A stretch of DNA of 8,755 nt from CALEUX01 sp037439945 (GTDB lineage Bacteria; Bacteroidota; Bacteroidia; Bacteroidales; Marinilabiliaceae): positions 1 to 8,755 of the forward strand of contig JBBIVA010000138.1 of the NCBI GenBank assembly GCA_037439945.1, given 5' to 3'. Within the stretch, counting starts at the first letter, position 1. Each line of letters begins with the position of its first letter. Both the position numbers and the translations under genes were made by a program. Positions 1 to 6,996 of the stretch are shown here, one piece after another. The notes under the pieces are model-generated. The model was not told the DNA's origin and searched no databases. It was given only the letters and a program-made list of their open reading frames with translations.

Positions 1-3
1 TAA

Positions 4-26
4 TTTCTAATGACGGTCATTAGAAA
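4..26. repeat. 23-base palindrome, possible operator
   Basis: Two perfectly complementary 11-base arms, TTTCTAATGAC (4-14) and GTCATTAGAAA (16-26), flank a single central G. A one-base centre leaves little room for a hairpin loop, so a site for a dimeric DNA-binding protein is more likely than a terminator. The core TGAC-G-GTCA resembles operators of TetR-family repressors, but this is resemblance only. No regulator or regulated gene is visible to the left because the window starts here. The bases from 27 to about 192 hold no gene that I can support. Confidence 0.5.
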
Positions 27-192
27 AAATGGCTAAAGACAAATTTGGGTTTAAACGCTGAAGCTACAAACCCCGATTATAAAAACACTCAACTAAATTG
101 AAAAAGTTACATCCCAATTTGCTGAGAAATCCCTTTTTCATTTTTTGATGATAACTAATAAACGTAAGGTTATAACCCTTTAAAACACTCAA

Positions 193-224
193 ATTAATTA
201 TAAGGTTAAAAACCTTAAATTAAT
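193..224 (-). terminator. AT-rich hairpin at the rubrerythrin 3' end
   Basis: Arms 193-207 and 211-224 pair over 14 base pairs with a single bulged A at 200 and a three-base loop (208-210). The inner part is TAAGGTT/AACCTTA. On the minus strand the hairpin begins at the rubrerythrin stop codon (220-222) and is followed by TTTGAG. That is a weak U-tract, so termination is plausible but not textbook. Read on the plus strand the hairpin is followed by AGTTTTTG, so it could act in both directions. Confidence 0.5.
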
Positions 225-798
225 AGTTTTTGCTGTTTATTTCAAAATGCTCCTGTCCGTGTTGACATGCAGGACAAGCCTTTGGCGCTTTTTCACCCTC
301 ATGAACAAAACCGCATTTACGGCATTTCCATTCTACTTTTTCATCTTTTTCGAAAACTTTTCCAGTTTCAACATTTGCCAAAAGTTGGAGGTATCTTTCC
401 TCATGTTCATTTTCAACTTTTGCAATATTTTTAAATGCTGATGCAACCTTCGGGAATCCCTCTTTTAAATCAACTTATGCAAATTGAGGATATAAATCTG
501 ACCATTCTTCATGCTCACCTATGGCAGCAGATTTTAAATTAGCTGCAGTATCGCCAATTACACCTGCAGGGAATGAAGCAGAAATTTCAACCATACCCCC
601 TTCAAGAAAATTAAAGAATCGTTTGGCATGTTCATATTCCTGTTCAGCAGTTTCTAAAAAGATTGCCTCAATTTGACGAAATCCCTCTTTACGGGCCTGT
701 GACGCAAACATTGTGTACCTGTTACGAGCCTGCGACTCTGCGGCAAAGGCCTTTAGAATATTCATTTCTGTTTCAGTACCCTTTAAACTTTATTCCAT
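220..798 (-). pseudogene. rbr: Rubrerythrin gene with two in-frame stop codons
   Basis: Rubrerythrin is a cytoplasmic non-haem di-iron peroxidase that reduces hydrogen peroxide in anaerobes. Reading from ATG at 796-798, the frame stays open in sense for 192 codons, the normal family length, except for TAA at codon 3 (790-792) and codon 108 (475-477). The ferritin-like domain keeps its expected iron ligands: E21, E54 with H57 (EYEH), E95/E98 (GEHEEW) and E129/H132 (ENEH). The rubredoxin-like C-terminus keeps C159-x2-C162 and C175-x2-C178. Codon 12 is ATG (763-765) where the family usually has lysine, so a 96-residue product could start there and end at codon 108, lacking the last helix and the rubredoxin domain. 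Both stops sit where lysine is common, consistent with AAA to TAA changes. No frameshift or deletion was seen, so this is very recent inactivation or sequence error. Family identity is very sure; the inactive status depends on the bases being correct. Confidence 0.9.
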
Positions 799-925
799 AA
801 TTAAAATAATTAGTTTTCAAGCCGAAAAATACCAATTGATATATTGAGAATGAAAATAAATAAGGCTCCAAAACCGGTTTCAGTGCAATTCGGCAAAAAA
901 TTTATTACCAGGGTTGGCTCCGGGA

Positions 926-945
926 TTGTAACTAACAGGTTACAA
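926..945. promoter_or_regulatory. Inverted repeat TTGTAAC-N6-GTTACAA
   Basis: Perfect 7-base arms (926-932 and 939-945) are separated by six bases in the spacer between the end of cvfB and the start of the rubrerythrin gene, about 130 bases upstream of the rubrerythrin ATG. No T-run follows on either strand, which argues against a terminator. The shape recalls operators of CRP/FNR or Rex family redox regulators, but the spacing does not match any consensus I know exactly. A second perfect palindrome, AAACCGGTTT, lies at 871-880 in the same spacer. Confidence 0.35.
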
Positions 946-977
946 ATTTGGGGTAACCCTTTAATACTCTTTTATAC

Positions 978-1808
978 TTAAACCAACCTGATGCCATCAT
1001 TTTCAAGAATAATGAGCCTATTTTTGTAAAGGGCACCAATTGATTTTTTAAAGTTTTTCTTACTCATGCCAAAAAGGAGTGCAATTTCATCAGAACTACT
1101 TTTATCAGTAACGGCCAAATATCCTTTATTCTCTTTTAACTTGTCGATAATTATTTCAGAAATATCGCCAATTTTTTCATATCCTATCTTCTGAAGCTGA
1201 AGGTCAATTTTATCATCTTCGCGTACCTTTTGTATATATCCTGTAATCTTTTGCCCTAAAGTTAAAGTAGAAAAAACCTGGTTAAAATAAAGCATCCCGG
1301 TATGGAGATTGTTAATTACCGCTTTATATCCAATTTCTGTTTTACCTGCTATAATTAGTTGTACCTGTTCTCCTGTTTTATAATCCGGAGGAAGATTATC
1401 AAGGAATTTTTCAATTTTGGTTGAAGCTACCAGCCTTTTTGTATTATCATCAATATAAACATAAACCAGGTAATGTTTACCTTCAACTATTCTTTCCTTT
1501 TGTTCACCAAATGGAACCATAAGGTTTTTTACAAGTCCCCAATCAAGAAAAGCCCCAAATTTATTTACTGCCACAGCTTTGAGGAGGGCAAAATCACCAA
1601 CTTGGGCAAAAGGAGCCTCTGTTGTGGCAATTAACCTGTCCTCTGAATCAAGGTAAACAAAAACATCAACCTGGTCGCCTACAGCAAGGTTTTCAGGTAC
1701 ATATTTTTGTGGAAGTAACAAATCACCCAATGTACCGCCATCCAAAAAAAATCCAATTGAAACAGATCTAAGGGCTTTTAAACTGTTTACTTTTCCAATT
1801 TGAGCCAT
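978..1808 (-). CDS. cvfB: CvfB/YitL-like S1-domain RNA-binding protein
   Basis: A 276-residue protein of the CvfB (conserved virulence factor B, YitL) family, which in Staphylococcus aureus binds RNA and affects virulence gene expression; its role in Bacteroidota is not settled. Three S1-like beta-barrel units can be traced at about residues 4-64, 70-132 (including NKFGAFLDWG) and 143-205. A C-terminal winged-helix segment follows at about 213-272, containing the helix-turn-helix-like stretch DEIALLFGMSKKNFKKSIGAL. The ATG at 1806-1808 is preferred because family members begin close to this point (MAQIGKVN). An upstream in-frame TTG at 1839-1841 would add eleven residues not typical of the family. 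It lies 80 bases downstream of recA on the same strand with no convincing terminator between, so co-transcription is possible. The length matches the family. Confidence 0.85.
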   Translation of the reverse strand: MAQIGKVNSLKALRSVSIGFFLDGGTLGDLLLPQKYVPENLAVGDQVDVFVYLDSEDRLIATTEAPFAQVGDFALLKAVAVNKFGAFLDWGLVKNLMVPFGEQKERIVEGKHYLVYVYIDDNTKRLVASTKIEKFLDNLPPDYKTGEQVQLIIAGKTEIGYKAVINNLHTGMLYFNQVFSTLTLGQKITGYIQKVREDDKIDLQLQKIGYEKIGDISEIIIDKLKENKGYLAVTDKSSSDEIALLFGMSKKNFKKSIGALYKNRLIILENDGIRLV

Positions 1809-1888
1809 CCTAAATATTTTAAAGTAAAAGCCCAAAAGCAAAAAACTGACCTAATTAATTGCTCTGGCGCTTTATTTAGTATAATCAG

Positions 1889-2911
1889 TTATTTTTTCCC
1901 GCCTTCAGCAATTGCCTTAACAATTTTATTTTCAATCTCATCAGACAGTTCCATATTATCACGCAATAATTCTTTAACGGCTTCTCTTCCCTGTCCTAAT
2001 TTTGTATCACCGTAGCTAAACCATGATCCACTTTTTTTAATAATATTAAGCTCCACACCAAGGTCAATAATTTCACCAATTTTAGAAATTCCCTGGCCAT
2101 ACATTATGTCAAATTCAGCTTTTCTAAACGGGGCAGCCACTTTGTTTTTAACTACCTTAACCCTTGTGGCAATACCCACTACGTCCTCACCTTCCTTAAT
2201 CTGGTTAACTTTTCTTATATCAAGACGTATAGATGCGTAAAATTTAAGGGCATTACCCCCGGTTGTAACTTCGGGGTTTCCAAACATTACTCCAATCTTT
2301 TCACGAAGCTGGTTTATAAATATGCAACAAGTGTTGGTTTTACTTATACTGGCTGTTAATTTTCTCAATGCCTGCGACATAAGCCTGGCGTGAAGACCAA
2401 CTTTATTATCGCCCATTTCACCTTCAATTTCGGCTTTTGGAGTAAGGGCAGCAACTGAATCAACCACTACAAGGTCAACTGCAGATGAACGAATTAATTG
2501 GTCGGCAATTTCCAGGGCCTGCTCGCCGTTATCGGGTTGTGAAATTAAAAGGTTCTCGATTTCAACCCCCAGTTTTTCGGCATAAAAACGGTCAAATGCA
2601 TGTTCTGCATCAATTATGGCTGCTATACCACCCTGCTTTTGGACTTCAGCAATTGCATGTATTGCCAGGGTAGTTTTACCCGATGACTCAGGGCCAAAAA
2701 TTTCGACCACCCTTCCCCTTGGATAACCTCCTACACCAAGGGCAAGGTTAAGAGAAACAGATCCTGATGGTATTACCGGAACATTTACAACTGACGAATC
2801 ACCTAATCGCATAATTGTGCCCTTGCCATAGGATTTCTCGATTTTATCCATTGTAAGTTGAAGAGCCTTAAGCTTTTCCTGATTAACTTTATTTTCTTTT
2901 TGTTCTGACAT
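1889..2911 (-). CDS. recA: Recombinase RecA
   Basis: RecA forms ATP-dependent filaments on single-stranded DNA, drives homologous strand exchange and acts as co-protease in damage responses. The 340-residue protein is full length and uninterrupted. Visible motifs are Walker A GPESSGKT (73-80), Walker B LVVVDS (147-152), loop L1 around EGEMGDNKVG (163-172) and loop L2 FGNPEVTTGGNALKFY (210-225). The C-terminal domain with KSGSWFSYGDTKLGQGRE follows. No intein is present. It starts only 15 bases after the end of bcp, which indicates co-transcription; bcp-recA is an established operon pair in Porphyromonas gingivalis (bcp-recA-vimA-vimE-vimF). The vim genes are absent here and cvfB follows instead. 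I could not identify a LexA-type operator upstream. Confidence 0.98.
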   Translation of the reverse strand: MSEQKENKVNQEKLKALQLTMDKIEKSYGKGTIMRLGDSSVVNVPVIPSGSVSLNLALGVGGYPRGRVVEIFGPESSGKTTLAIHAIAEVQKQGGIAAIIDAEHAFDRFYAEKLGVEIENLLISQPDNGEQALEIADQLIRSSAVDLVVVDSVAALTPKAEIEGEMGDNKVGLHARLMSQALRKLTASISKTNTCCIFINQLREKIGVMFGNPEVTTGGNALKFYASIRLDIRKVNQIKEGEDVVGIATRVKVVKNKVAAPFRKAEFDIMYGQGISKIGEIIDLGVELNIIKKSGSWFSYGDTKLGQGREAVKELLRDNMELSDEIENKIVKAIAEGGKK

Positions 2912-2926
2912 AACAATGTTTAGATA

Positions 2927-3397
2927 TTATATATTTAACTCTTTAAAAATCTGATTTGAATGATTTTTAGTATCAACTTTGTTAATAATTTTTTCGATAA
3001 AACCCTTTTCATCAATTACAAATGTGCTGCGATTAACTCCCATATAAGTTTTCCCGTACATTTTTTTTTCACCCCACACACCATAATCCTTAACAATTTT
3101 ATGGTCAGTATCGGCAATTAAATTGAACTGCAACCCATATTTCTCAATAAATTTTTTGTGTGATGATTCCCCATCAGGGCTAACCCCTATTACCTCCAAA
3201 CCATTTGTTTTAAAATCACCGTAATTATCGTTCAAATCACAAGCTTCAGCGGTGCAACCAGGTGTATTATCTTTGGGGTAAAAGTACAAAACAACTTTCT
3301 TTCCCTTAAATTCTTCGAGGGAAATTATATCACCATTTTGGTTTTTTCCTGAAAATTCAGGTGCCTTAACACCTTCTTTTAATTTTGTAATACTCAT
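2927..3397 (-). CDS. bcp: Thioredoxin-dependent peroxiredoxin, Bcp/PrxQ type
   Basis: A 156-residue cytoplasmic thiol peroxidase that reduces hydrogen peroxide and organic hydroperoxides, recycled by thioredoxin. The active-site stretch PKDNTPGCTAEACDL holds the peroxidatic cysteine C48 and, five residues later, the resolving cysteine C53; this close pair is typical of atypical 2-Cys PrxQ enzymes. The supporting threonine T45 and arginine R123 (in GVNRSTFVID) are in place. Length is typical. It is the first gene of the minus-strand cluster, transcribed away from the SPOR-protein gene across a 238-base spacer, so its promoter should lie in 3398-3635. I found no clear TTG/TAnnTTTG pair for it. 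Placement ahead of recA ties peroxide defence to repair of oxidative DNA damage; in P. gingivalis bcp has been shown to matter for peroxide resistance. Confidence 0.96.
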   Translation of the reverse strand: MSITKLKEGVKAPEFSGKNQNGDIISLEEFKGKKVVLYFYPKDNTPGCTAEACDLNDNYGDFKTNGLEVIGVSPDGESSHKKFIEKYGLQFNLIADTDHKIVKDYGVWGEKKMYGKTYMGVNRSTFVIDEKGFIEKIINKVDTKNHSNQIFKELNI

Positions 3398-3595
3398 AAA
3401 TATTAGTTAAAAAAACAACAGGTATTATCTGGTAATTGTTGCCAATTCTAAAATGTTCTATAATAGTATTATTTAAACAACTTTATAAATTTAATTTAAT
3501 TCCTTTAATAATAAAAAGATGTGTTAATGAACAAAATTTATCTAAAATTTTATTAAAGCATTAATTAAGCCTTAGATGTTTTTAAAAGGTTTGAT

Positions 3596-3603
3596 TAAAT
3601 TTG
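3596..3603 (+). promoter_or_regulatory. Candidate -7 element for the SPOR-protein gene
   Basis: TAAATTTG matches the Bacteroidota -7 consensus TAnnTTTG and lies 32 bases before the ATG at 3636. No TTG is present at the expected -33 position, so the call rests on one element in AT-rich DNA and is tentative. Confidence 0.35.
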
Positions 3604-3635
3604 AAAAATAAATTTCAAGAATTTGCAGAAGTAAA

Positions 3636-6152
3636 ATGATTATGTGGAAAGGATTAATTCTGTACCCTGCCTTAATGGCCCTATTTTTTCCGATAAATAT
3701 GGCCGCCCAGCAACAGCCGGTTACGGCATCGGAAGCGCTCAGATTGTTTAAAGACGATAATTTTACTGAAGCCGGCAATATCTATTCTGTATTGCTGGAA
3801 AGAAATGACCGTGACCTGACTTTAAATTATTACTACGGAATATGTTTATATAAAACCAAGCATAAATTTGATGAAGCAATAAGGCGGTTAAAATTTTCTT
3901 CAACACGTCCTGTTTCAGGCGATGTATATTTTTATCTTGGAAAATTATATCAACAGATTTATGAACTGGAGCTGGCCATTGAAAATCTGGAAAGATTCCG
4001 GAAACATTCAAAGCCGGATGACCCAAAATACACTGAAGCACAAAATACTATTGAAGAATGTAAATCGGGTTTAAGACTTATCAATAAATATTTTGACTTA
4101 CAAATAATTGGCAAAGACACTGTAGCCCGGAGTGAAATTCTTAATTATTACTTTCTTTCAAAGGATGCCGGGCAAATAATGCCCGGATCAGAATTTTTTC
4201 GTACAGGGGTTGATCCAAATCAAATAATTTTCAGGACCGAACGGGGAAGTGAAGTGTTTTTTCCAATTATGGAGGCTGACCAAACATGGAATTTATATAA
4301 AATTGTTCGTTTGCTGGATTCTTGGAATGAGGCAGAATCTCTTGGAGAATCAATAAACACAAAATGGGATGAACTTTATCCGTTTCTCCTGATTGATGGA
4401 GTTACTCTTTATTTCAGTTCCAATAAGCCAGGCGGAATGGGTGGATTTGACATTTACCAATCTTTGTATGAACCTGAAAGCAGGCAATTCTCAACACCTT
4501 CAAATCTGGGTCCCCCATTTAATTCACCTGATGACGATTACTTCCTGGTTCCTGATGTATTTGCAGGGAAAGCCTGGTTTGCCACAAACCGTGGTCTTGA
4601 TAAGGATAAGGTAATTGTAGTTGAAACAGTTTGGGATGATAATGTAATTAAAAATAATACCGAAAGTATTCATCAGTTACGCACGCTTGCAAGCCTTCCG
4701 GACAACCCAACAGCAATGGCTAAAAGCAGTACAACACTCCTTGCCGGAAATGAAAATAACCGGAAAAAAGTTGTAGGCGAAATAAATTTTATTGTAAATG
4801 ATACTTTAAAATACACAAGATACGACCAGTTCCTGAGTAATGAAGCCCTTGTTTCATTCAAATCGGGTTTTATAACTGAGCAACGCAGGGATAGCCTAAG
4901 CAACCTGATGGCCAATAAGCGAAAAGCCTATTCACTAAGTTACAGCCAAACTGAACTAAAACAATTAATTGATGAAATTGTAGTGTTGGAAAAACAAACC
5001 TACGGACTTGATGACGAAATAAACAGGCATTACCTGTTAGCCAGAAGATTAGAGCAGGATATTATAAAACAAATGATTAAACAAGGAACATACCGCCAAA
5101 AGGTTAATGCAAACCAACCAAAAAAATCAACTTCAAGAATTTCAGAGCTGGAGAAGTTTAACCTTAAAAACTTCTCATTTTATACGGATGATGATTTTAA
5201 TAAAAGAATACAACAGCTCAATAATATGTATATAAATTTCTTTACAAAAGATCAGATTGCCAGGCTTCAACAATCTGATTCGTTATATTTTTGGGGGAAT
5301 GTTTTAAGTCTTGAATCGGCAAAACTACTTGAAAAAACGAGAAATTTGCCCTCACAAGTCGCCAACCCTTTTAACAGTTTAAAGAATGTTACTGAGGAAA
5401 GGGATAATGAGAACCCTGAAATTGCTGAACTAATCCATAAATCAAGGGAAATGAAACGACTCTCTCTCGATTTATACGATGAGGCCCTAACAACAAAATT
5501 TAAAATTTATTACCCAACTGCCACTGAGTTTATTTCATCGAGCAAGCAAACCGGAAGTGAGTATATGCTTAATCAGGCAAACAGCAACTTTAGAAAGGCT
5601 GAAGAGGGTAAAGCATCATTATTATTAAACAATACTGAAAGCAGGGAGCGACTTATTTCTTTAAAAAAGCTATCAGTTGAAATGCTGGAGGAGTCATTTA
5701 ATATACAAGCTGCCGGTGCAACCGTAAAATCTATTGATGATCACGGAAACCGTTTTTATGCACCACCTGCATCGGTAACACCAGCCGGTGCAACCACTCA
5801 AAAAAATGATGGTAATTTTGCTGAAGGGAAAAAGTCAGTAAGCCTGCCTCTGCAAACTGGGAATATTGTTCATCAACAGAAAAAAATCGTACCGGAATAT
5901 AAAATTCAGATTGGGGCATTCAGAAACGAACCAAATAAAACAGCACTTGCTAAAATACCTCCGGTTACAAGTGTTGAAGATAAGGAGCGTGGTTTAATAA
6001 AGTATTTCTCAGGTTCATGGAGAAAATTTGCTGATGCGCAAGCAATGGTTCAGACAATAAGAGATGCAGGTTTTCCGGGAGCTTTCGTAGTTTCATTTCT
6101 AAACGGAGAACCAATTCTGCTTGACAAAGCCAAACTGCTTGAAGAAAAGTAA
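3636..6152 (+). CDS. Exported TPR/PD40 protein with C-terminal SPOR-like domain
   Basis: An 838-residue protein of Bacteroidota type with no gene name that I recognise. The N-terminus (about 1-25) is a signal peptide ending near MAAQQQ, with no lipobox cysteine, so it should be soluble in the periplasm or attached by interaction. Residues about 30-150 form TPR-like helical repeats. Residues about 240-330 carry PD40/WD40-like propeller blades, seen in DELYPFLLIDGVTLYFSSN followed by PGGMGGFDIY (245-274) and DDDYFLVPDV...WFATNRG (299-320). Residues about 410-690 are helical and rich in charged residues. Residues about 753-825 (YKIQIGAFRNE to GAFVVSFLNG) resemble a SPOR peptidoglycan-binding domain. 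The architecture recalls the type IX secretion protein PorE (TPR, PD40, OmpA-like), with SPOR in place of OmpA, but membership of that machine is not shown. Two in-frame ATGs (3636, 3642) compete for the start. The 91 bases after the stop show no clear terminator. Confidence 0.85.
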   Translation: MIMWKGLILYPALMALFFPINMAAQQQPVTASEALRLFKDDNFTEAGNIYSVLLERNDRDLTLNYYYGICLYKTKHKFDEAIRRLKFSSTRPVSGDVYFYLGKLYQQIYELELAIENLERFRKHSKPDDPKYTEAQNTIEECKSGLRLINKYFDLQIIGKDTVARSEILNYYFLSKDAGQIMPGSEFFRTGVDPNQIIFRTERGSEVFFPIMEADQTWNLYKIVRLLDSWNEAESLGESINTKWDELYPFLLIDGVTLYFSSNKPGGMGGFDIYQSLYEPESRQFSTPSNLGPPFNSPDDDYFLVPDVFAGKAWFATNRGLDKDKVIVVETVWDDNVIKNNTESIHQLRTLASLPDNPTAMAKSSTTLLAGNENNRKKVVGEINFIVNDTLKYTRYDQFLSNEALVSFKSGFITEQRRDSLSNLMANKRKAYSLSYSQTELKQLIDEIVVLEKQTYGLDDEINRHYLLARRLEQDIIKQMIKQGTYRQKVNANQPKKSTSRISELEKFNLKNFSFYTDDDFNKRIQQLNNMYINFFTKDQIARLQQSDSLYFWGNVLSLESAKLLEKTRNLPSQVANPFNSLKNVTEERDNENPEIAELIHKSREMKRLSLDLYDEALTTKFKIYYPTATEFISSSKQTGSEYMLNQANSNFRKAEEGKASLLLNNTESRERLISLKKLSVEMLEESFNIQAAGATVKSIDDHGNRFYAPPASVTPAGATTQKNDGNFAEGKKSVSLPLQTGNIVHQQKKIVPEYKIQIGAFRNEPNKTALAKIPPVTSVEDKERGLIKYFSGSWRKFADAQAMVQTIRDAGFPGAFVVSFLNGEPILLDKAKLLEEK

Positions 6153-6187
6153 TTTATTAACAATAACTAAATATTTTGCATAAGAAA

Positions 6188-6218
6188 TTTCCATTACATA
6201 AAAATCCATTTATATTTG
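6188..6218 (+). promoter_or_regulatory. Candidate Bacteroidota promoter for clpS-nfeD-floA
   Basis: TATATTTG (6211-6218) matches the -7 consensus TAnnTTTG exactly. TTTC (6188-6191) sits 19 bases upstream, where TTTG or TTG is expected at -33, with one mismatch. The predicted start of transcription would leave a leader of roughly 20 bases before the clpS ATG at 6244. This suggests that clpS begins its own transcription unit. Confidence 0.5.
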
Positions 6219-6243
6219 TTATTCTACTTTAAATTCTGAAAGT

Positions 6244-6519
6244 ATGGTACCCAGGGATAAGCAAAGTGAAAAAGAAAACAGGTGGAATAATAGTAAGCAG
6301 GAAAGATTCCTGATTTTGCATAATGATGAAATTAACACCTTTGACCATGTTATAATTGCGTTGCAGGAGGTGTGTGACCATGATAAAATTCAGGCCGAAC
6401 AATGCGCACTAATTACCCACCTTAAAGGTTCATGTGAAATTAAACGTGGCCCGGTGGCTGAATTGGAGTACCAAAAGAAACTCCTTTCGGGAAAATTATT
6501 AACAGTAACAATTGATTAA
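6244..6519 (+). CDS. clpS: ClpS, N-degron adaptor for the Clp protease
   Basis: ClpS binds proteins with destabilising N-terminal residues and hands them to the AAA+ unfoldase ClpA or ClpC for degradation by ClpP in the cytoplasm. The 91-residue protein has a flexible charged N-terminus (1-19) and the ClpS core. The pocket motif HNDEINTFDHV (26-36) aligns with NDDYTPMEFV of E. coli: N27 and D28 are the alpha-amino contacts, E29 replaces the second Asp, and F33 replaces the gatekeeper Met40. H59 in ITHLKG corresponds to the conserved E. coli His66. The N-terminus carries many lysines and glutamates, as expected for the tail that engages the unfoldase. The gene stands 91 bases after the SPOR-protein gene and 8 bases before nfeD, so it is probably co-transcribed with nfeD and floA. 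Confidence 0.93.
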   Translation: MVPRDKQSEKENRWNNSKQERFLILHNDEINTFDHVIIALQEVCDHDKIQAEQCALITHLKGSCEIKRGPVAELEYQKKLLSGKLLTVTID

Positions 6520-6527
6520 AAAAAGGT

Positions 6528-6989
6528 ATGACTGTAATCATTCTTCTGATAATAGCAGGATTAATACTTCTTATACTGGAATTCTTCGTATTTCCGGGCA
6601 TTACGGTAGCAGGTATTGGCGGATTGGTTCTGGTTGGAACAGCTGTTTTTATTGGATATGACACCTACGGTTCGCCAACTGGTAATATAATTTTGGCATT
6701 AACACTATTTGCAATGCTTGTTGTATTGGGAATGGCGCTTAGGGCCAATACATGGAATAAACTTATGTTAAAAACAACCCTTTCAGGGAAAATTGAAACT
6801 GTTTCAGAGGAGACAATAAAACCCGGTGATAAAGGCATTACAATTTCAAGGTTAAACCCAATTGGCAAAGCCCTTATCAATAATTTTGATGTTGAGGCAC
6901 ATTGTCCGGGAAGCTTTGTTGACCCGGGAACAAAAATTGAAGTTGTTAAAGTTTTTAAAACCTATGTAATAGTTAAACCCGAAAATTAA
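6528..6989 (+). CDS. nfeD: Short NfeD-family membrane protein
   Basis: A 153-residue member of the short NfeD class, the usual genetic partner of bacterial flotillins. Three hydrophobic segments (about 2-22, 25-44 and 52-71) are followed by a soluble OB-fold-like domain at about 97-150, recognisable by PGDKGITISRLNPIGKALI and the closing VVKVFKTYVIVKP. The serine protease domain of long NfeD proteins is absent, as is normal for this class. A purine-rich AAAAGG lies just before the ATG. It is separated from clpS by 8 bases and from floA by 7, which fits a single mRNA. NfeD is thought to interact with or help organise the flotillin in membrane microdomains; the exact role is not established. 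Confidence 0.93.
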   Translation: MTVIILLIIAGLILLILEFFVFPGITVAGIGGLVLVGTAVFIGYDTYGSPTGNIILALTLFAMLVVLGMALRANTWNKLMLKTTLSGKIETVSEETIKPGDKGITISRLNPIGKALINNFDVEAHCPGSFVDPGTKIEVVKVFKTYVIVKPEN

Positions 6990-6996
6990 ATATATT

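Noticed and set aside
29..61. Short open frame ATG at 29-31 encoding about ten residues
   Set aside because: Stops at TGA after ten codons, and has no ribosome binding site or likeness to a known leader peptide.
99..146. TGAAAAAG/CTTTTTCA arms followed by TTTTTT, as a terminator
   Set aside because: The stem is almost all A-T pairs and the loop is 26 bases, so the hairpin would be unstable; no plus-strand gene ends before it.
82..192. AAAACACTCAA direct repeat at 82-92 and 182-192
   Set aside because: Eleven AT-rich bases repeated exactly 100 bases apart, with no further matching flanks; compatible with chance and not a CRISPR or transposon end.
247..441. Plus-strand open frame of 64 codons
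   Set aside because: It lies antisense to the rubredoxin half of the rubrerythrin gene, whose reading is confirmed by conserved cysteines; low-complexity Phe-rich translation with no family likeness.
475..477. Recoding of UAA as an amino acid
   Set aside because: Several intact genes in the window, including recA, end in UAA and none contain it internally, so the code is standard here.
3572..4041. Minus-strand open frames at 3572-3778 and 3763-4041
   Set aside because: Both overlap the start of the well-supported 838-residue gene and show no recognisable motif or start context.
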